A stretch of 64,000 bases of DNA, from NCBI RefSeq assembly GCF_019024325.1, contig NZ_JAFNJS010000005.1:1-64000 (forward strand), given 5' to 3'. Positions 40,384-49,137 of the stretch are shown piece after piece. The translations under genes and the position numbers were made by a program. Position 1 is the stretch's first letter; each line of letters starts with the position of its first letter. The notes under the pieces are model-generated. The model was given only the letters and a program-made list of their open reading frames with translations. It was not told the origin of the DNA and made no database searches. Origin of the DNA: Falsiroseomonas tokyonensis (lineage in GTDB: Bacteria; Pseudomonadota; Alphaproteobacteria; Acetobacterales; Acetobacteraceae).

Positions 40384-40869
40384 TCACCCCACCCGCCGGT
40401 AGCGCGCCGACATCACCTGCTGCCACTGGCCATCGGCATCCTGCATGCGCGAGGTCAGGCTGCGCGTGTCGTCGTCCAGCATCTCGATGATGTCGTGGTA
40501 CAGCGCGACGCGGCCAGGCGAGGACATGTCCGGCCCCTCCGCCTCCAGCGTCAGCACGCGGCCGGCGGCATCAAGCTTGCCGGTGTAGAGCCACATCATG
40601 GTCATCATGGAGCCGATGAAGCTGCCGACGAAGTGGCCCTTCTCGGGATCGTAGCCCAGCGTCATCACGGTGCGGCCAGTGCCGCCATCCGGCATCTCGC
40701 CGGTGCCCTCGCCGATCATCCAGACATCGCCGAGCAGGCGCACCGTCTCCCGCCCCCGCATGGTGACGGGGGGCTGTTCCGAGCCCATCACGCATTGCGC
40801 CTCGCTGGTCCAATCGCCTGCCAGGCGCTGCAGCCAGCGGTGTTCCGGGGTCGGGGTCACGTCCATCAT
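40384..40869 (-). CDS. DUF1579 family protein
   Basis: 161 residues. The pattern EHRWLQRLAGDWTSEAQC at the start, ETVRLLGDVWMIGEGTG, MTLGYDPEKGHFVGSFIGSMM and MLDDDTRSLTSRMQD are typical of DUF1579, a lipocalin-like barrel. It overlaps the SRPBCC gene by 4 bp and belongs to the ArsR-led operon. Function unknown; ArsR/SRPBCC/DUF1579 combinations are common in bacteria. Confidence 0.87.
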   Translation of the reverse strand: MMDVTPTPEHRWLQRLAGDWTSEAQCVMGSEQPPVTMRGRETVRLLGDVWMIGEGTGEMPDGGTGRTVMTLGYDPEKGHFVGSFIGSMMTMMWLYTGKLDAAGRVLTLEAEGPDMSSPGRVALYHDIIEMLDDDTRSLTSRMQDADGQWQQVMSARYRRVG

Positions 40870-41312
40870 CGGGCTTCCTCCATTTCGTTCAAGGCGATCA
40901 GGCGTTCGAAGGATTCCGTCCAGCCGCGGCGGTGGCGCGTGGCGGTGTCGGAATCCGCGAAGCGGTCATGGGTGAGGGTGACCTCGGTATCCGCCTCCAG
41001 CGGACGGAAGCGCACGGTGACGCGGCTTTCGCGTTCCGGCGTGCTGGCCCAGGCCCAGGTGAAGACGATGCGCTGCTCCGGCTCCAACTCAAGGTAGCGG
41101 CCGCCCACCTCGTGGCGCGCGCCATTGTCCTCCACCAGCTCGATCCGGAAGTGGCCGCCGAGGCGGGCATCGACCTCGGCATGCGCCACGCGCGTGTGGT
41201 GCGGGCCGAACCACTGGGCCAGCATCTCGGCCCGGGTCCAGGCGGCGAAGACGCGCGCGGGTGGCGCCTTGATGCGGCGCACCAGGGTCAGGCTCGGGAT
41301 GGTCGTGGTCAT
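40866..41312 (-). CDS. SRPBCC (AHSA1-type) protein
   Basis: 148 residues from the ATG at 41312. It reads LVRRIKAPPARVFAAWTRAEMLAQWFGP...GRYLELEPEQRIVFTWAW...TEVTLTHDRF...HRRGWTESFERL, the classic AHSA1/START-like hydrophobic-pocket fold. Such proteins bind lipophilic ligands. Start overlaps the ArsR stop; stop overlaps the DUF1579 start. Confidence 0.88.
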   Translation of the reverse strand: MTTTIPSLTLVRRIKAPPARVFAAWTRAEMLAQWFGPHHTRVAHAEVDARLGGHFRIELVEDNGARHEVGGRYLELEPEQRIVFTWAWASTPERESRVTVRFRPLEADTEVTLTHDRFADSDTATRHRRGWTESFERLIALNEMEEAR

Positions 41313-41647
41313 GGCATCCGCTCCACGGCGGCGGCCAGTCGGTCGAGGCTTTCGGTCCAGAAGCGCTGGTAGCGGGCGAGCCATCCCATCGCATCCTCCA
41401 TCGGTGCCGCCGTCAGCCGGCAGGCCACGGTGCGTCCGGTTTTCTGGCGCGCGATCAGGCCGGCGCCTTCCAGCACGTCCAGGTGCTTCATCACCGCAGG
41501 CAGCGACATGGCCATGGGCCGGGCCAATTCGCTGACGGAGAGGCCGTCCTCCGCATCCAGCCGCTGCAGCAGGGCGCGGCGGGTGGGGTCCGAGAGGGCG
41601 GCGAAGATGCGGTCGAGATCGGGCTGGGCGCTGATTTGCTTAACCAT
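41309..41647 (-). CDS. ArsR-family transcriptional repressor
   Basis: 112 residues. The winged helix is clear: RIFAALSDPTRRALLQRLDAEDGLSVSELARPMAMSLPAVMKHLDVLEGAGLIARQKTGRTVACRL. Metal-binding cysteines of ArsR/SmtB (ELCVCD) are absent, so it responds to something else, as usual for ArsR genes paired with SRPBCC proteins. A perfect inverted repeat overlaps the start codon and is probably its own operator. An alternative ATG lies 12 nt upstream. Confidence 0.9.
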   Translation of the reverse strand: MVKQISAQPDLDRIFAALSDPTRRALLQRLDAEDGLSVSELARPMAMSLPAVMKHLDVLEGAGLIARQKTGRTVACRLTAAPMEDAMGWLARYQRFWTESLDRLAAAVERMP

Positions 41648-41657
41648 GGAGTTAAGC
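41638..41657. promoter_or_regulatory. palindromic operator overlapping the ArsR start codon
   Basis: GCTTAAC-N6-GTTAAGC is a perfect inverted repeat whose spacer contains the ArsR ATG. It is AT-rich against a GC-rich background. Autoregulation of the ArsR-SRPBCC-DUF1579 operon is the likely purpose. Confidence 0.65.
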
Positions 41658-41737
41658 ATAGGGGTGCCGCGCCGCGCTGGCAAGCTGGACGCCATCACGG
41701 CCGCGGGATGAACATCCGCGCAAAGGGAGAAACGCCG

Positions 41738-42562
41738 ATGGTCGAGAATCCGGTGCGCGCCAGGCTGCTGCGGGGGGAGGCCGCCTTCGGCGTGATGGCC
41801 TTCGAATTCTTCACCCCCGGCCTGGCGCCGACGCTGGCCGCGGCGGGGGCCGAATTCGTGCTGCTGGACATGGAGCATTCGGGCCTGGGGATCGAGGGCG
41901 TGAAGGCGCAATGCGCCTTCGCCCGTGCCGCCGGCATCGTGCCCATGGTGCGCATCCCGGCGCCCCAGGCCGCGCTGGTGCCGCCCATCCTGGATGCCGG
42001 GGCGCTCGGCATCATGATGCCGCTGGTCGAAAGTGCCGACCAGGCCCGCGCCCTGGTCGCCGCCTGCCGCTACCGGCCGGAGGGGCATCGCGGCCTGGCC
42101 TTCTCCCTCGCGCATGACCACTATGCCGGCGGCGACCCGGCGGCGAAGATGGCGACGGCCAATGCGGCGGTGCTGACCATCGCGCTGGTCGAAAGCGCGG
42201 TCGGCGTGGCGGCGGCGGCGGAGATCGCGGCCGTGCCGGGGCTCGACATGCTCTGGCTCGGCCATTTCGACTTGTCGGACAGCCTCGGCATCCCCGGCGG
42301 CTTCGCCGATCCGCGCTACCTCGCGGCGGCGGCGGCGCTGCGCCAGGCGGCCCTGGCGGCGGGCAAGCCGCTCGGCTGGGTGGCGGGCGACGGCGCGGAG
42401 GCCGCCGCCGCGCTGCGCGCCGGCTTCCGCTGCCTCTGCATCGGGCATGAGGTGGTGGTGCTGCGCCAGGCCCTGGCCGGCGCCTTCGCCACCGCCCGCG
42501 CCGCGAGGCCGGGCAAGGAAAGCCCGGGCACGGAAAGCCCGAGCATGGGCGGACTGCCCTGA
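41738..42562 (+). CDS. HpcH/HpaI family aldolase
   Basis: 274 residues from the ATG at 41738, with GGGAGA before it. The class II pyruvate aldolase blocks are present: FGVMAFEFFTPGLAP, FVLLDMEHSGLG, PMVRIP (catalytic Arg), ILDAGALGIMMPLVESADQA, ALVESAVGVAAA and DMLWLGHFDLSDSLG. It cleaves or forms 4-hydroxy-2-oxoacids. The last ~20 residues are a Ser/Gly/Pro tail. It ends 1 bp before the convergent tonB gene. Confidence 0.87.
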   Translation: MVENPVRARLLRGEAAFGVMAFEFFTPGLAPTLAAAGAEFVLLDMEHSGLGIEGVKAQCAFARAAGIVPMVRIPAPQAALVPPILDAGALGIMMPLVESADQARALVAACRYRPEGHRGLAFSLAHDHYAGGDPAAKMATANAAVLTIALVESAVGVAAAAEIAAVPGLDMLWLGHFDLSDSLGIPGGFADPRYLAAAAALRQAALAAGKPLGWVAGDGAEAAAALRAGFRCLCIGHEVVVLRQALAGAFATARAARPGKESPGTESPSMGGLP

Positions 42563-42563
42563 C

Positions 42564-43766
42564 CTACCGGATGGTGAAGCCGATCGGCGCCAGCACGATG
42601 GCCTGCGCATCCGGGAAATCGGCCGGCAGGCGGGGCAGGGGGGAGACGCGGCGCAGGAGCGCCAGGGCCTCATGGTCCAGCAGGGCGGAGCCGGTGCCGC
42701 GCACCAGCTGGGTGGACTGCACCGTGCCGTCGCGGGCGATGACGAAGCGCAGCGTCGCCGTGCCCTCGATGCCCTGTTCGCGGGCGGAGGGCGGGTAGCG
42801 CAGATTGCGCTGCAGGATGCGCACCAGCGCCGCGGCATAGGCGGCCGGCAGTTGCCGGGCGCCGGATCCCTCGCCGGGGCTGGGGCCGGCGCTGCCCTGG
42901 CCGCCGGCGGCGGGGCCGGGGGAGGCAGGGCCCGGGGCGGCGGGGCCGGGCGCCGCCTCCGCCGCCTGGCCGGCGCCCTGGCTGCCACCCTGGGCCACCG
43001 CGGCTTGGCGGGGGGCGGGCGCGGCGCGGCGCGGCGCGGGGGCGGGGCGCGGGGCGGGCCGCGCCTGCTGCACGGGCTCGGGCGGGGCCGGGGGCGGCGG
43101 CAGGGGCAGCGGCTCCGCCGTGGCGGTCAGGGTCTCGGGCGGCGCGGCCTGCACCATGGGCTCCGGCGCGGGCGGTGGCGGGGGTGGCAGGCTGGCGGCC
43201 AGGCTGGCCAGCGCCTCGGCCGGCGGGGGCGTCGCCGCCACCGGCTCCGGGACGGGGACGGGCAGGCTGGGCGCCGCGCTGGCCTGCAGCGGCGGGGGCG
43301 GCGGCGGCTGCACGGGCTCGGGCGGCGGCGTCGGCGCGGCGGGCACCTGGTTCGGCGGCGGCGGGGCGCGCTGCAGCTCTGGTGGGGGCTGACTGGCGGC
43401 CACAGGGGGCGGCGTCTCGGACGCGGCCAGCATCTCCGCCGGCTGGAGGGCCTCGGCCAGGGCCTCGGCGGGGGCGCTGCTGGCGGCCAGATCCTCCGGC
43501 TGCACCTCGGTGATGGCGCCGCCACCGCCGGCCATGCCGCCGGTCAGCCCCACCTGCATGCCGCCGCCGCCGCCCGCCAACATCGGCGGCGCGGCCGGGC
43601 GCATCAGCACCGCCGCCAGGCCGAGATGCAGCGCCAGCGCCACGCCCCAGGCGGCGGGATGCGCGCCGCGCGGCTCGCGCAGCGGTTCAGCGGCCGCGAA
43701 GGACATCTGGCCAGCCGCCATTGTGGCGCGTGCCGGCGCCGCGAGGAGATGCGGGGACTGGTCCAT
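42564..43766 (-). CDS. tonB: TonB energy-transducing protein
   Basis: 400 residues. One membrane segment near residues 38-56 (AAWGVALALHLGLAAVLM), a very long Pro/Ala/Glu-rich spacer (~60-310), and a C-terminal TonB domain (AAALVRILQRNLRYPPSAREQGIEGTATLRFVIARDGTVQSTQLVRGTG...LDHEALALLRRVSPLP). The spacer is long for TonB and could span a thick periplasm. Last gene of an ExbB-ExbD-TonB operon. Confidence 0.88.
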   Translation of the reverse strand: MDQSPHLLAAPARATMAAGQMSFAAAEPLREPRGAHPAAWGVALALHLGLAAVLMRPAAPPMLAGGGGGMQVGLTGGMAGGGGAITEVQPEDLAASSAPAEALAEALQPAEMLAASETPPPVAASQPPPELQRAPPPPNQVPAAPTPPPEPVQPPPPPPLQASAAPSLPVPVPEPVAATPPPAEALASLAASLPPPPPPAPEPMVQAAPPETLTATAEPLPLPPPPAPPEPVQQARPAPRPAPAPRRAAPAPRQAAVAQGGSQGAGQAAEAAPGPAAPGPASPGPAAGGQGSAGPSPGEGSGARQLPAAYAAALVRILQRNLRYPPSAREQGIEGTATLRFVIARDGTVQSTQLVRGTGSALLDHEALALLRRVSPLPRLPADFPDAQAIVLAPIGFTIR

Positions 43767-43772
43767 GGCGGG

Positions 43773-44198
43773 TCAGGGCGCCGCCTCGCCGATCAGCGAG
43801 GCGCGGCCGAAGCCGGCCGCCGCCATCGCCGCCAGCACGCGCATCACCTCGCCATAGGACTGGCTGCGATCGGCGCGCAGGAAGACCGGGCGGTCCGGCG
43901 CGGCGGCGGCCATCGGCTGCAGCGTCGCCACCAGCGCGGCGGGATTGGCCTCGGCCTCCTCGATGAAGATGCGGCCCTGGCGGTCCAGCGTCACCACCAG
44001 CGGCTGCGTCACCTGCGGGACCGGCGCCTGGGCCGCGCGCGGCAGGTCCACCGGCACGCCGGCCATCATCATCGGCGCCGCCACCATGAAGACGATCAGC
44101 AGCACCAGCATGACATCGACGAAGGGCGTGACATTGATCTCGGAGAGCACGCCCTCCTCGCCGTCATCGCCGCCATCCTCGAGATTGGCGAAGGCCAT
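43773..44198 (-). CDS. exbD: ExbD/TolR biopolymer transport protein
   Basis: 141 residues: a single membrane helix after [26 protein letters not shown], carrying the conserved Asp (PFVDV) for proton flow, then a periplasmic domain ending in [16 protein letters not shown]. Overlaps the ExbB stop by 1 bp. Confidence 0.93.
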   Translation of the reverse strand: MAFANLEDGGDDGEEGVLSEINVTPFVDVMLVLLIVFMVAAPMMMAGVPVDLPRAAQAPVPQVTQPLVVTLDRQGRIFIEEAEANPAALVATLQPMAAAAPDRPVFLRADRSQSYGEVMRVLAAMAAAGFGRASLIGEAAP

Positions 44199-44857
44199 TA
44201 TTCGGCGGCCACGCGGGCGCGGCCGGTGCCGGCCAGGCCGAGCCGTCGGGCCAGGCGTTCCGCCGCGCCATTCGCCGCGCCACGCGCCTCGCCCAGCATG
44301 GCGGACAGCCGGTTGAAGGCGAGCGCCGCCGGGATCGCCGCGACCAGGCCGAGGGCGGTGGCGAACAGCGCCTCCGCGATGCCCGGCGCCACGGCCGAAA
44401 GGCTGGTATTGCCGCTGCGGGCGATGGCGGTGAAGGCGTTCATGATGCCCCAGACCGTGCCGAACAGCCCGATGAAGGGGGCGGTGGAGGCGATGCTGGC
44501 CAGCACCGGCAGGCCGTGCCGGGCGCGCGCCGTGCGCTCCACCACCGCCAGCCGGGCGGCGCTGGCGATATGGCGGCGGCGCTCGCCGGCGGGCTCCCCC
44601 GCCACCTCCCGCGCCGCATGTTCGGCGGCGACCAGCACCTCGGCCCAGGCATTGTCATGGCTGGGCGGCGAGCCATCCTCGGCGAAGCGGCGCAGGGCGC
44701 GGGCATCGCGGGCCAGGCGCCGGAAGCGCAGCGCGCGGTCCAGCGCCAGCGCCCAGACGCCGATGGAGGCGAGCACCAGCATCAGCATCACGGACCGCAC
44801 CACCCAGTCGGCGGCGAGGAAGAGGCCGAGCGGCGAGAGATCGTGCGCGGTTTCCAT
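44198..44857 (-). CDS. exbB: ExbB/TolQ biopolymer transport protein
   Basis: 219 residues with three membrane segments (near 20-40, 120-145 and 160-185). The MotA/ExbB signature ([31 protein letters not shown]...[27 protein letters not shown]) is intact. It forms the proton channel with ExbD and drives TonB. Confidence 0.93.
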   Translation of the reverse strand: METAHDLSPLGLFLAADWVVRSVMLMLVLASIGVWALALDRALRFRRLARDARALRRFAEDGSPPSHDNAWAEVLVAAEHAAREVAGEPAGERRRHIASAARLAVVERTARARHGLPVLASIASTAPFIGLFGTVWGIMNAFTAIARSGNTSLSAVAPGIAEALFATALGLVAAIPAALAFNRLSAMLGEARGAANGAAERLARRLGLAGTGRARVAAE

Positions 44858-44869
44858 GGCGTGTATTCC

Positions 44870-45322
44870 CTAGAGGCCGAAGCGCACGCCGGCGCGGCTG
44901 GATGGCCGCAGGCGGTCGGCGCAATCCGCCACATCGGCGCCGCCGATGCGGCAGGCCAGCACCTCGTTCACCAGCAGGCGGCTGATGCGGTCGCAGGGCA
45001 GGCCGGCGAGGTCGAAAAGCCGGACGGCGGTGCGGCCGGCGCCGATCGGCGCCAGCTCCACCGCGGCGCGGCGGGCGATCTGGCCATCGCCGCCGAAGAC
45101 CACGAGATCCAGCCGCAGCGCCGCGATGGCGGCGGCGCCGGGCGCATCATTCTCCACCATCATCCAGATGCGGCAGCCCTCATTGGGGGCGGCGACCGGC
45201 TCCAGCCGGTTCAGCTCCAGCGGCAGGGCAGGCGGGGGGGCCGGCTGCGCCGCGGCCGGCAGGGCCGGCAGCAGCGCCGCGAGGACCAGGGCGCGCCGCG
45301 CGAGGGCTGATGCGAGAGACAT
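44870..45322 (-). CDS. exported hypothetical protein leading the tonB operon
   Basis: 150 residues. A signal peptide (ALARRALVLAALLPALPAAAQ) is followed by a beta-rich domain with CRIWMMVENDAPGAAAIAALRLDLVVFGGDGQIARRAAVELAPIGAGRTAVRLFDLAGLPCDRISRLLVNEVLACRI and four cysteines. Similar first genes precede exbBD in related bacteria, to my memory. Role unknown; likely periplasmic and iron-regulated. Confidence 0.65.
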   Translation of the reverse strand: MSLASALARRALVLAALLPALPAAAQPAPPPALPLELNRLEPVAAPNEGCRIWMMVENDAPGAAAIAALRLDLVVFGGDGQIARRAAVELAPIGAGRTAVRLFDLAGLPCDRISRLLVNEVLACRIGGADVADCADRLRPSSRAGVRFGL

Positions 45323-45360
45323 GAATCCAGTTCCTCAATCCGCCCCCTGCATCGCACATA

Positions 45361-45375
45361 TGAGAATGACTCGCA
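45361..45375. promoter_or_regulatory. Fur/Irr-like site in front of the tonB operon
   Basis: TGAGAATGACTCGCA is an imperfect dyad (TGnGA-N5-TCnCA) in an AT-richer stretch between the divergent tonB operon and the gene at 45440. It resembles Fur-type boxes and suits iron control of TonB-ExbBD. Confidence 0.4.
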
Positions 45376-45439
45376 ATCACACTTCCCCGATCGCCGCCGA
45401 CGGACCATGCTGGCGCGCCCACCCGAGGAGACGCGCCGC

Positions 45440-45886
45440 ATGTCCGAGGCCTTCCGCGAAACCCACCTGCCGGGGCTGGCGCCGCCGGAATCCCTGGTGG
45501 TCGCGGCGCTCCGCGCCTGGATGGCGCCACGGCCCCGCGCCGCCGGCCCGCAGCCGGACTGGCAGCGGATGCTGGCCCTGGCCGGGGTGCAGCCGGCCGG
45601 GGCGCTGGGCTTCGGGCTGCTGATGTCCGTCCTGCGGCGCGGCGCGGTGCGCCCGCTGGATGTGCGGCCCTGCGGCGGGCCGGGGCTGGGCCGGGACGAG
45701 TCGGTGCTGCTCGACCTGGTGGCGGCGCTGCAGCGCGGCGATTGCCTCTCGGCCATCGGCGGCCTGTCCGAATGGCTGGCGCCGGGCGACCTGCGCCCCG
45801 CGCTGCGCGGCGCCGAGATTTTCGCCCGCCACACCGCGGCGGCCGGCCTGCATCTTGTGGAGGAAGGCGCCTGCGTCCTGCATTGA
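45440..45886 (+). CDS. hypothetical protein divergent from the tonB operon
   Basis: 148 residues, soluble and Ala/Leu-rich (ESLVVAALRAWMAP, WQRMLALAGVQPAGALGFGLLMSVL, LLDLVAALQRGDCLSAIGGLSEWLAPGDLRPALRGAEIFARHTAAAGLHL). Two cysteines lie in the second half (RPCGGPGLG and GDCLS). No family recognised. Sharing a Fur-like regulatory region with tonB suggests iron-dependent expression. Confidence 0.55.
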   Translation: MSEAFRETHLPGLAPPESLVVAALRAWMAPRPRAAGPQPDWQRMLALAGVQPAGALGFGLLMSVLRRGAVRPLDVRPCGGPGLGRDESVLLDLVAALQRGDCLSAIGGLSEWLAPGDLRPALRGAEIFARHTAAAGLHLVEEGACVLH

Positions 45887-45964
45887 CGCCTGCCGTCTGG
45901 CCGGGCTTGCGCGCAGCCGCTAAAAGCGCCGGCCGAGCATCGCAAGCCAGGACGCGCCAAGACC

Positions 45965-47821
45965 ATGCCGCAATACCGCAGCCGCACCACCACCCATGGC
46001 CGCAACATGGCCGGCGCGCGGGGCCTCTGGCGCGCCACCGGCATGAAGGATGGCGACTTCGGCAAGCCGATCATCGCGGTGGTCAACAGCTTCACCCAGT
46101 TCGTCCCCGGCCATGTCCACCTGAAGGACCTCGGCCAGATGGTGGCGCGGGAGATTGAGGCGGCGGGCGGCGTCGCCAAGGAATTCAACACCATCGCGGT
46201 GGATGACGGCATCGCCATGGGGCATGACGGCATGCTCTACAGCCTGCCGTCGCGCGACCTGATCGCCGATAGCGTGGAATACATGGTCAATGCGCATTGC
46301 GCGGATGCCATGGTCTGCATCTCCAACTGCGACAAGATCACGCCGGGCATGCTGATGGCGACGATGCGCCTCAATATCCCGACCATCTTCGTCTCCGGCG
46401 GCCCGATGGAGGCCGGCAAGGTGGTGCATCGCGGCCAGAAGCGCAGCGTCGACCTGATCGACGCCATGATCGCGGCCGCCGATTCCAGCGTGACGGATGA
46501 GGAAGTGGCGGTCATCGAGCGGTCCGCCTGCCCGACCTGCGGGTCCTGCTCCGGCATGTTCACCGCCAATTCGATGAACTGCCTGACCGAGGCGCTGGGC
46601 CTGGCACTGCCCGGCAATGGCACGGTGGTGGCGACCCATGCCGACCGCAAGCGCCTGTTCCTGGAGGCCGGGCGGCGCATCGTCGAGATCACCCGCCGGC
46701 ACTATGAGACCGAGGATTTCGCCGTTCTGCCGCGCAACATCGCCACCCGCACCGCCTTCGAGAATGCGATGACGCTGGACATCGCCATGGGCGGGTCGAC
46801 GAACACGGTGCTGCACCTGCTGGCCGCGGCGCATGAGGGCGGCGTGGACTTCACCATGACCGATATCGACCGCCTGTCCCGCCGCGTGCCGGTGCTGTGC
46901 AAGGTGGCCCCCTCCGTCGCCAATGTGCATGTCGAGGACGTCCACCGCGCCGGCGGCATCTTTGGGATCCTCGGCGAGCTCGACCGCGCCGGGTTGATCG
47001 ATACCTCGGTCAGCCGGGTGGATGCGCCGACGCTCGCCGAGGGCCTGCAGCAATGGGATGTGACGCGGACCGCCGATGACGGCGTGCTCGAGTTCTTTAA
47101 GGCCGCGCCGGGCGGCGTGCCGACCCAGGTGGCCTTTAGCCAGGCCGAACGCTGGGAGAGCCTCGACCTGGACCGCGCCAAGGGCGTGATCCGCGCGCGC
47201 GAAAATGCCTTCTCCGCCGATGGCGGCCTGGCCGTGCTGGCCGGCAATATCGCGGTGGATGGCTGCATCGTGAAGACGGCCGGCGTCGATGCCTCCATCC
47301 TCACCTTCACCGGCCCGGCCAAGGTCTTTGAAAGCCAGGACGCCGCGGTGGAGGGCATCCTGGGCGGCAAGGTGGTGGCAGGGGACGTGGTGGTGGTGCG
47401 GTATGAGGGGCCGCGCGGCGGGCCGGGCATGCAGGAGATGCTGTATCCGACCAGCTACCTGAAGTCGAAGGGCCTCGGGAAGGTATGCGCCCTGGTCACC
47501 GATGGGCGCTTCTCCGGCGGCTCCTCCGGCCTGTCCATCGGCCATCTCTCGCCGGAAGCCGCCGAGGGCGGCCCGATCGGGCTGGTGGAGGATGGCGATA
47601 TCATCGAGATCGACATCCCCAACCGCAGCATCCAGCTGAAGGTGTCCGAGGATGTGCTGGCGCAGCGTCGCGCCGCGATGGAGGCCAAGGGCGAGGCCGC
47701 CTGGCAGCCCGCCAGCCCGCGCAAGCGCCAGGTTTCCACTGCGCTGCGTGCCTATGCCGCCATGGCGACCAGCGCCGCCCGCGGCGCGGTGCGCGACCTG
47801 GGCGCGCTGAAGCGGCGCTGA
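45965..47821 (+). CDS. ilvD: dihydroxy-acid dehydratase
   Basis: 618 residues, the usual length. Fe-S cysteines are at C122 ([11 protein letters not shown]) and C195 ([11 protein letters not shown]); [12 protein letters not shown] and the C-terminal [28 protein letters not shown] blocks are intact. It makes 2-oxoacids in isoleucine and valine synthesis. The start fits [13 protein letters not shown] spacing. Monocistronic. Confidence 0.97.
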   Translation: MPQYRSRTTTHGRNMAGARGLWRATGMKDGDFGKPIIAVVNSFTQFVPGHVHLKDLGQMVAREIEAAGGVAKEFNTIAVDDGIAMGHDGMLYSLPSRDLIADSVEYMVNAHCADAMVCISNCDKITPGMLMATMRLNIPTIFVSGGPMEAGKVVHRGQKRSVDLIDAMIAAADSSVTDEEVAVIERSACPTCGSCSGMFTANSMNCLTEALGLALPGNGTVVATHADRKRLFLEAGRRIVEITRRHYETEDFAVLPRNIATRTAFENAMTLDIAMGGSTNTVLHLLAAAHEGGVDFTMTDIDRLSRRVPVLCKVAPSVANVHVEDVHRAGGIFGILGELDRAGLIDTSVSRVDAPTLAEGLQQWDVTRTADDGVLEFFKAAPGGVPTQVAFSQAERWESLDLDRAKGVIRARENAFSADGGLAVLAGNIAVDGCIVKTAGVDASILTFTGPAKVFESQDAAVEGILGGKVVAGDVVVVRYEGPRGGPGMQEMLYPTSYLKSKGLGKVCALVTDGRFSGGSSGLSIGHLSPEAAEGGPIGLVEDGDIIEIDIPNRSIQLKVSEDVLAQRRAAMEAKGEAAWQPASPRKRQVSTALRAYAAMATSAARGAVRDLGALKRR

Positions 47822-47852
47822 GTCGGGAGAGGAAAGGGGAGACTGCGCCGGC

Positions 47853-47936
47853 GATCCGTCCCTGCGGACGGATCTGCTGCGCAAGGGGCTATCGGCCGCG
47901 CAGGCCGGGATCCGTTCCGACAGGGCGTCGGAACGG
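47853..47936. terminator. two hairpins between ilvD and the convergent small gene
   Basis: GATCCGTCC-CTGC-GGACGGATC (47853-47874) and CCGTTCCGAC-AGGGC-GTCGGAACGG (47912-47936) are both perfect stems in a 120-bp gap between convergent genes, consistent with a bidirectional end. No T runs are present. Confidence 0.5.
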
Positions 47937-47944
47937 CGCGGAAG

Positions 47945-48151
47945 TCAGGCGAGGATGCCCTGCCGCATCTGGCTTTCGCGGATGATCCGCTCATGCCCGT
48001 CGCGGGCATTCTTCACCCGGTATTCGCGGTCCAGCGCATCATTGGGAAGCTGCCGCACGACGGTGTAGGTGCCGGAGGGGGCAGAGCCGTCGAAGCGGCC
48101 CGGCACGAATTCAATGCGCTGGCCGACGATGTAGCGGTGCTGCGGAGGCAT
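47945..48151 (-). CDS. small conserved hypothetical protein
   Basis: 68 residues from the ATG at 48151 (MPPQHRYIVGQRIEFV). Beta-rich, SH3-like: YIVGQRIEFVPGRFDGSAPSGTYTVVRQLPNDALDREYRVKNARDGHERIIRESQM. Similar short proteins are widespread in alphaproteobacteria without known role. Confidence 0.7.
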   Translation of the reverse strand: MPPQHRYIVGQRIEFVPGRFDGSAPSGTYTVVRQLPNDALDREYRVKNARDGHERIIRESQMRQGILA

Positions 48152-48239
48152 GCGGCGATCCTCACGGGACGGGGGCATGCCCTGGCGGAAGGCGCCAGGG
48201 CAGGACGATCAGGCAGCCCGCGCGCCCTGCGTCCTTGGT

Positions 48240-48395
48240 TCAGCCGATCCGGTCCAGCACGATGCGGCGGATTTCCTCGCGCGTGAGGCTGGAAATCACA
48301 GGGCCGGCACTGGCTTGGTTGGCCGGCTGGTTTTGGGTGATGGACCCGTTGGAATGGAGGAGACGGGTCGAGGCTCGGTCGTAGGAAGTCTGCAC
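48240..48395 (-). CDS. very small protein, possible gene
   Basis: 51 residues from a GTG preceded by AAAGGA at 5 nt. The sequence VQTSYDRASTRLLHSNGSITQN...GPVISSLTREEIRRIVLDRIG is well structured and its end (SLTREEIRRIVLD) recurs in small alphaproteobacterial proteins, from memory. Codon bias is consistent with coding. No other gene occupies 48152-48606. Confidence 0.45.
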   Translation of the reverse strand: MQTSYDRASTRLLHSNGSITQNQPANQASAGPVISSLTREEIRRIVLDRIG

Positions 48396-48606
48396 TTGGT
48401 CCTTTGGGCAGTCCCCGATGGCGATGCCACCGTGCTGCGGATGATGAGGCTATCGCGTGACGCGCCAGGGTTGCGTCAGGCGGTCGGTGCCACCCCGCGG
48501 GGCGGCGGTGGAATGGCGGAAGCGGCGGGCGCCGAAGCTCCCGCCCTTTCACCGCGTGTCGTCCGGGGCAGCCCTGGGCCACCCCGTCCGCTTCAGTCCT
48601 GCTTGA

Positions 48607-48813
48607 TCAGGCCTGCTTCAGGTTGCCGGCAGAGACCTTGCCCTGCTGGCCATGCTGCAGCTCGTACTGCAGCTTGTCGCCCTCGCGCGGCTCCTGCAGG
48701 CCCGAACGCTGCACGTCGGAGATGTGCAGGAACACGTCCTTGGAGCCGTCCTCAGGCTGGATGAAGCCATAGCCCTTGGTCGCGTTGAACCACTTGACGG
48801 TGCCGATCGGCAT
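48607..48813 (-). CDS. cspA: cold-shock domain protein
   Basis: 68 residues: one S1-like cold-shock domain with RNP1 KGYGFIQ and RNP2 DVFLHIS, starting MPIGTVKWFNATKGYGF. It binds single-stranded RNA/DNA. A promoter-like pair about 140 bp upstream implies a long leader, as usual for csp genes. Confidence 0.95.
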   Translation of the reverse strand: MPIGTVKWFNATKGYGFIQPEDGSKDVFLHISDVQRSGLQEPREGDKLQYELQHGQQGKVSAGNLKQA

Positions 48814-48951
48814 GGATGAGATCCGCTTCGTAAACAGAAAGACCGCCTTGCAACATCGCAGGGCGGATCAGACTTAACGGGAAACGGACAGCAGGCTCGG
48901 CGCTCGATCGGAGCAAAGAGAGCAGGCCGAACCGAACAAGGCTGACGCGAG

Positions 48952-48982
48952 CTTATATGCGCCCGGGATGGCCAAACTGCAA
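48952..48982 (-). promoter_or_regulatory. promoter-like elements upstream of the cold-shock gene
   Basis: On the minus strand TTGCAG (48982-48977) and TATAAG (48957-48952) are separated by 19 bp. Transcription would begin near 48945 and give a leader of about 130 nt. The 324-bp gap 48814-49137 holds nothing else that I can support. Confidence 0.35.
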
Positions 48983-49137
48983 CCTGAATCGCGGTCGCCC
49001 TCGATTAACCTCGCATTCGTCGCGATTGGCGCGGCTTTCCACGACGATAAGGTTTATTTTGCGGCCGAACCGGCGACATCAAGGCGCCACCCCGCGGCAC
49101 AAGCGAAGCAGCTGACTGGACACACCCTTCATGACGG

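Noticed and set aside
43000-43500. Tandem repeats in the tonB spacer as a possible mobile or CRISPR-like array
   Set aside because: The repetition is Pro/Ala codon redundancy within an intact reading frame; no regular repeat-spacer unit exists.
45920-47884. Long open frame antisense to ilvD
   Set aside because: Histidine/glycine-rich shadow of ilvD without any recognisable motif.
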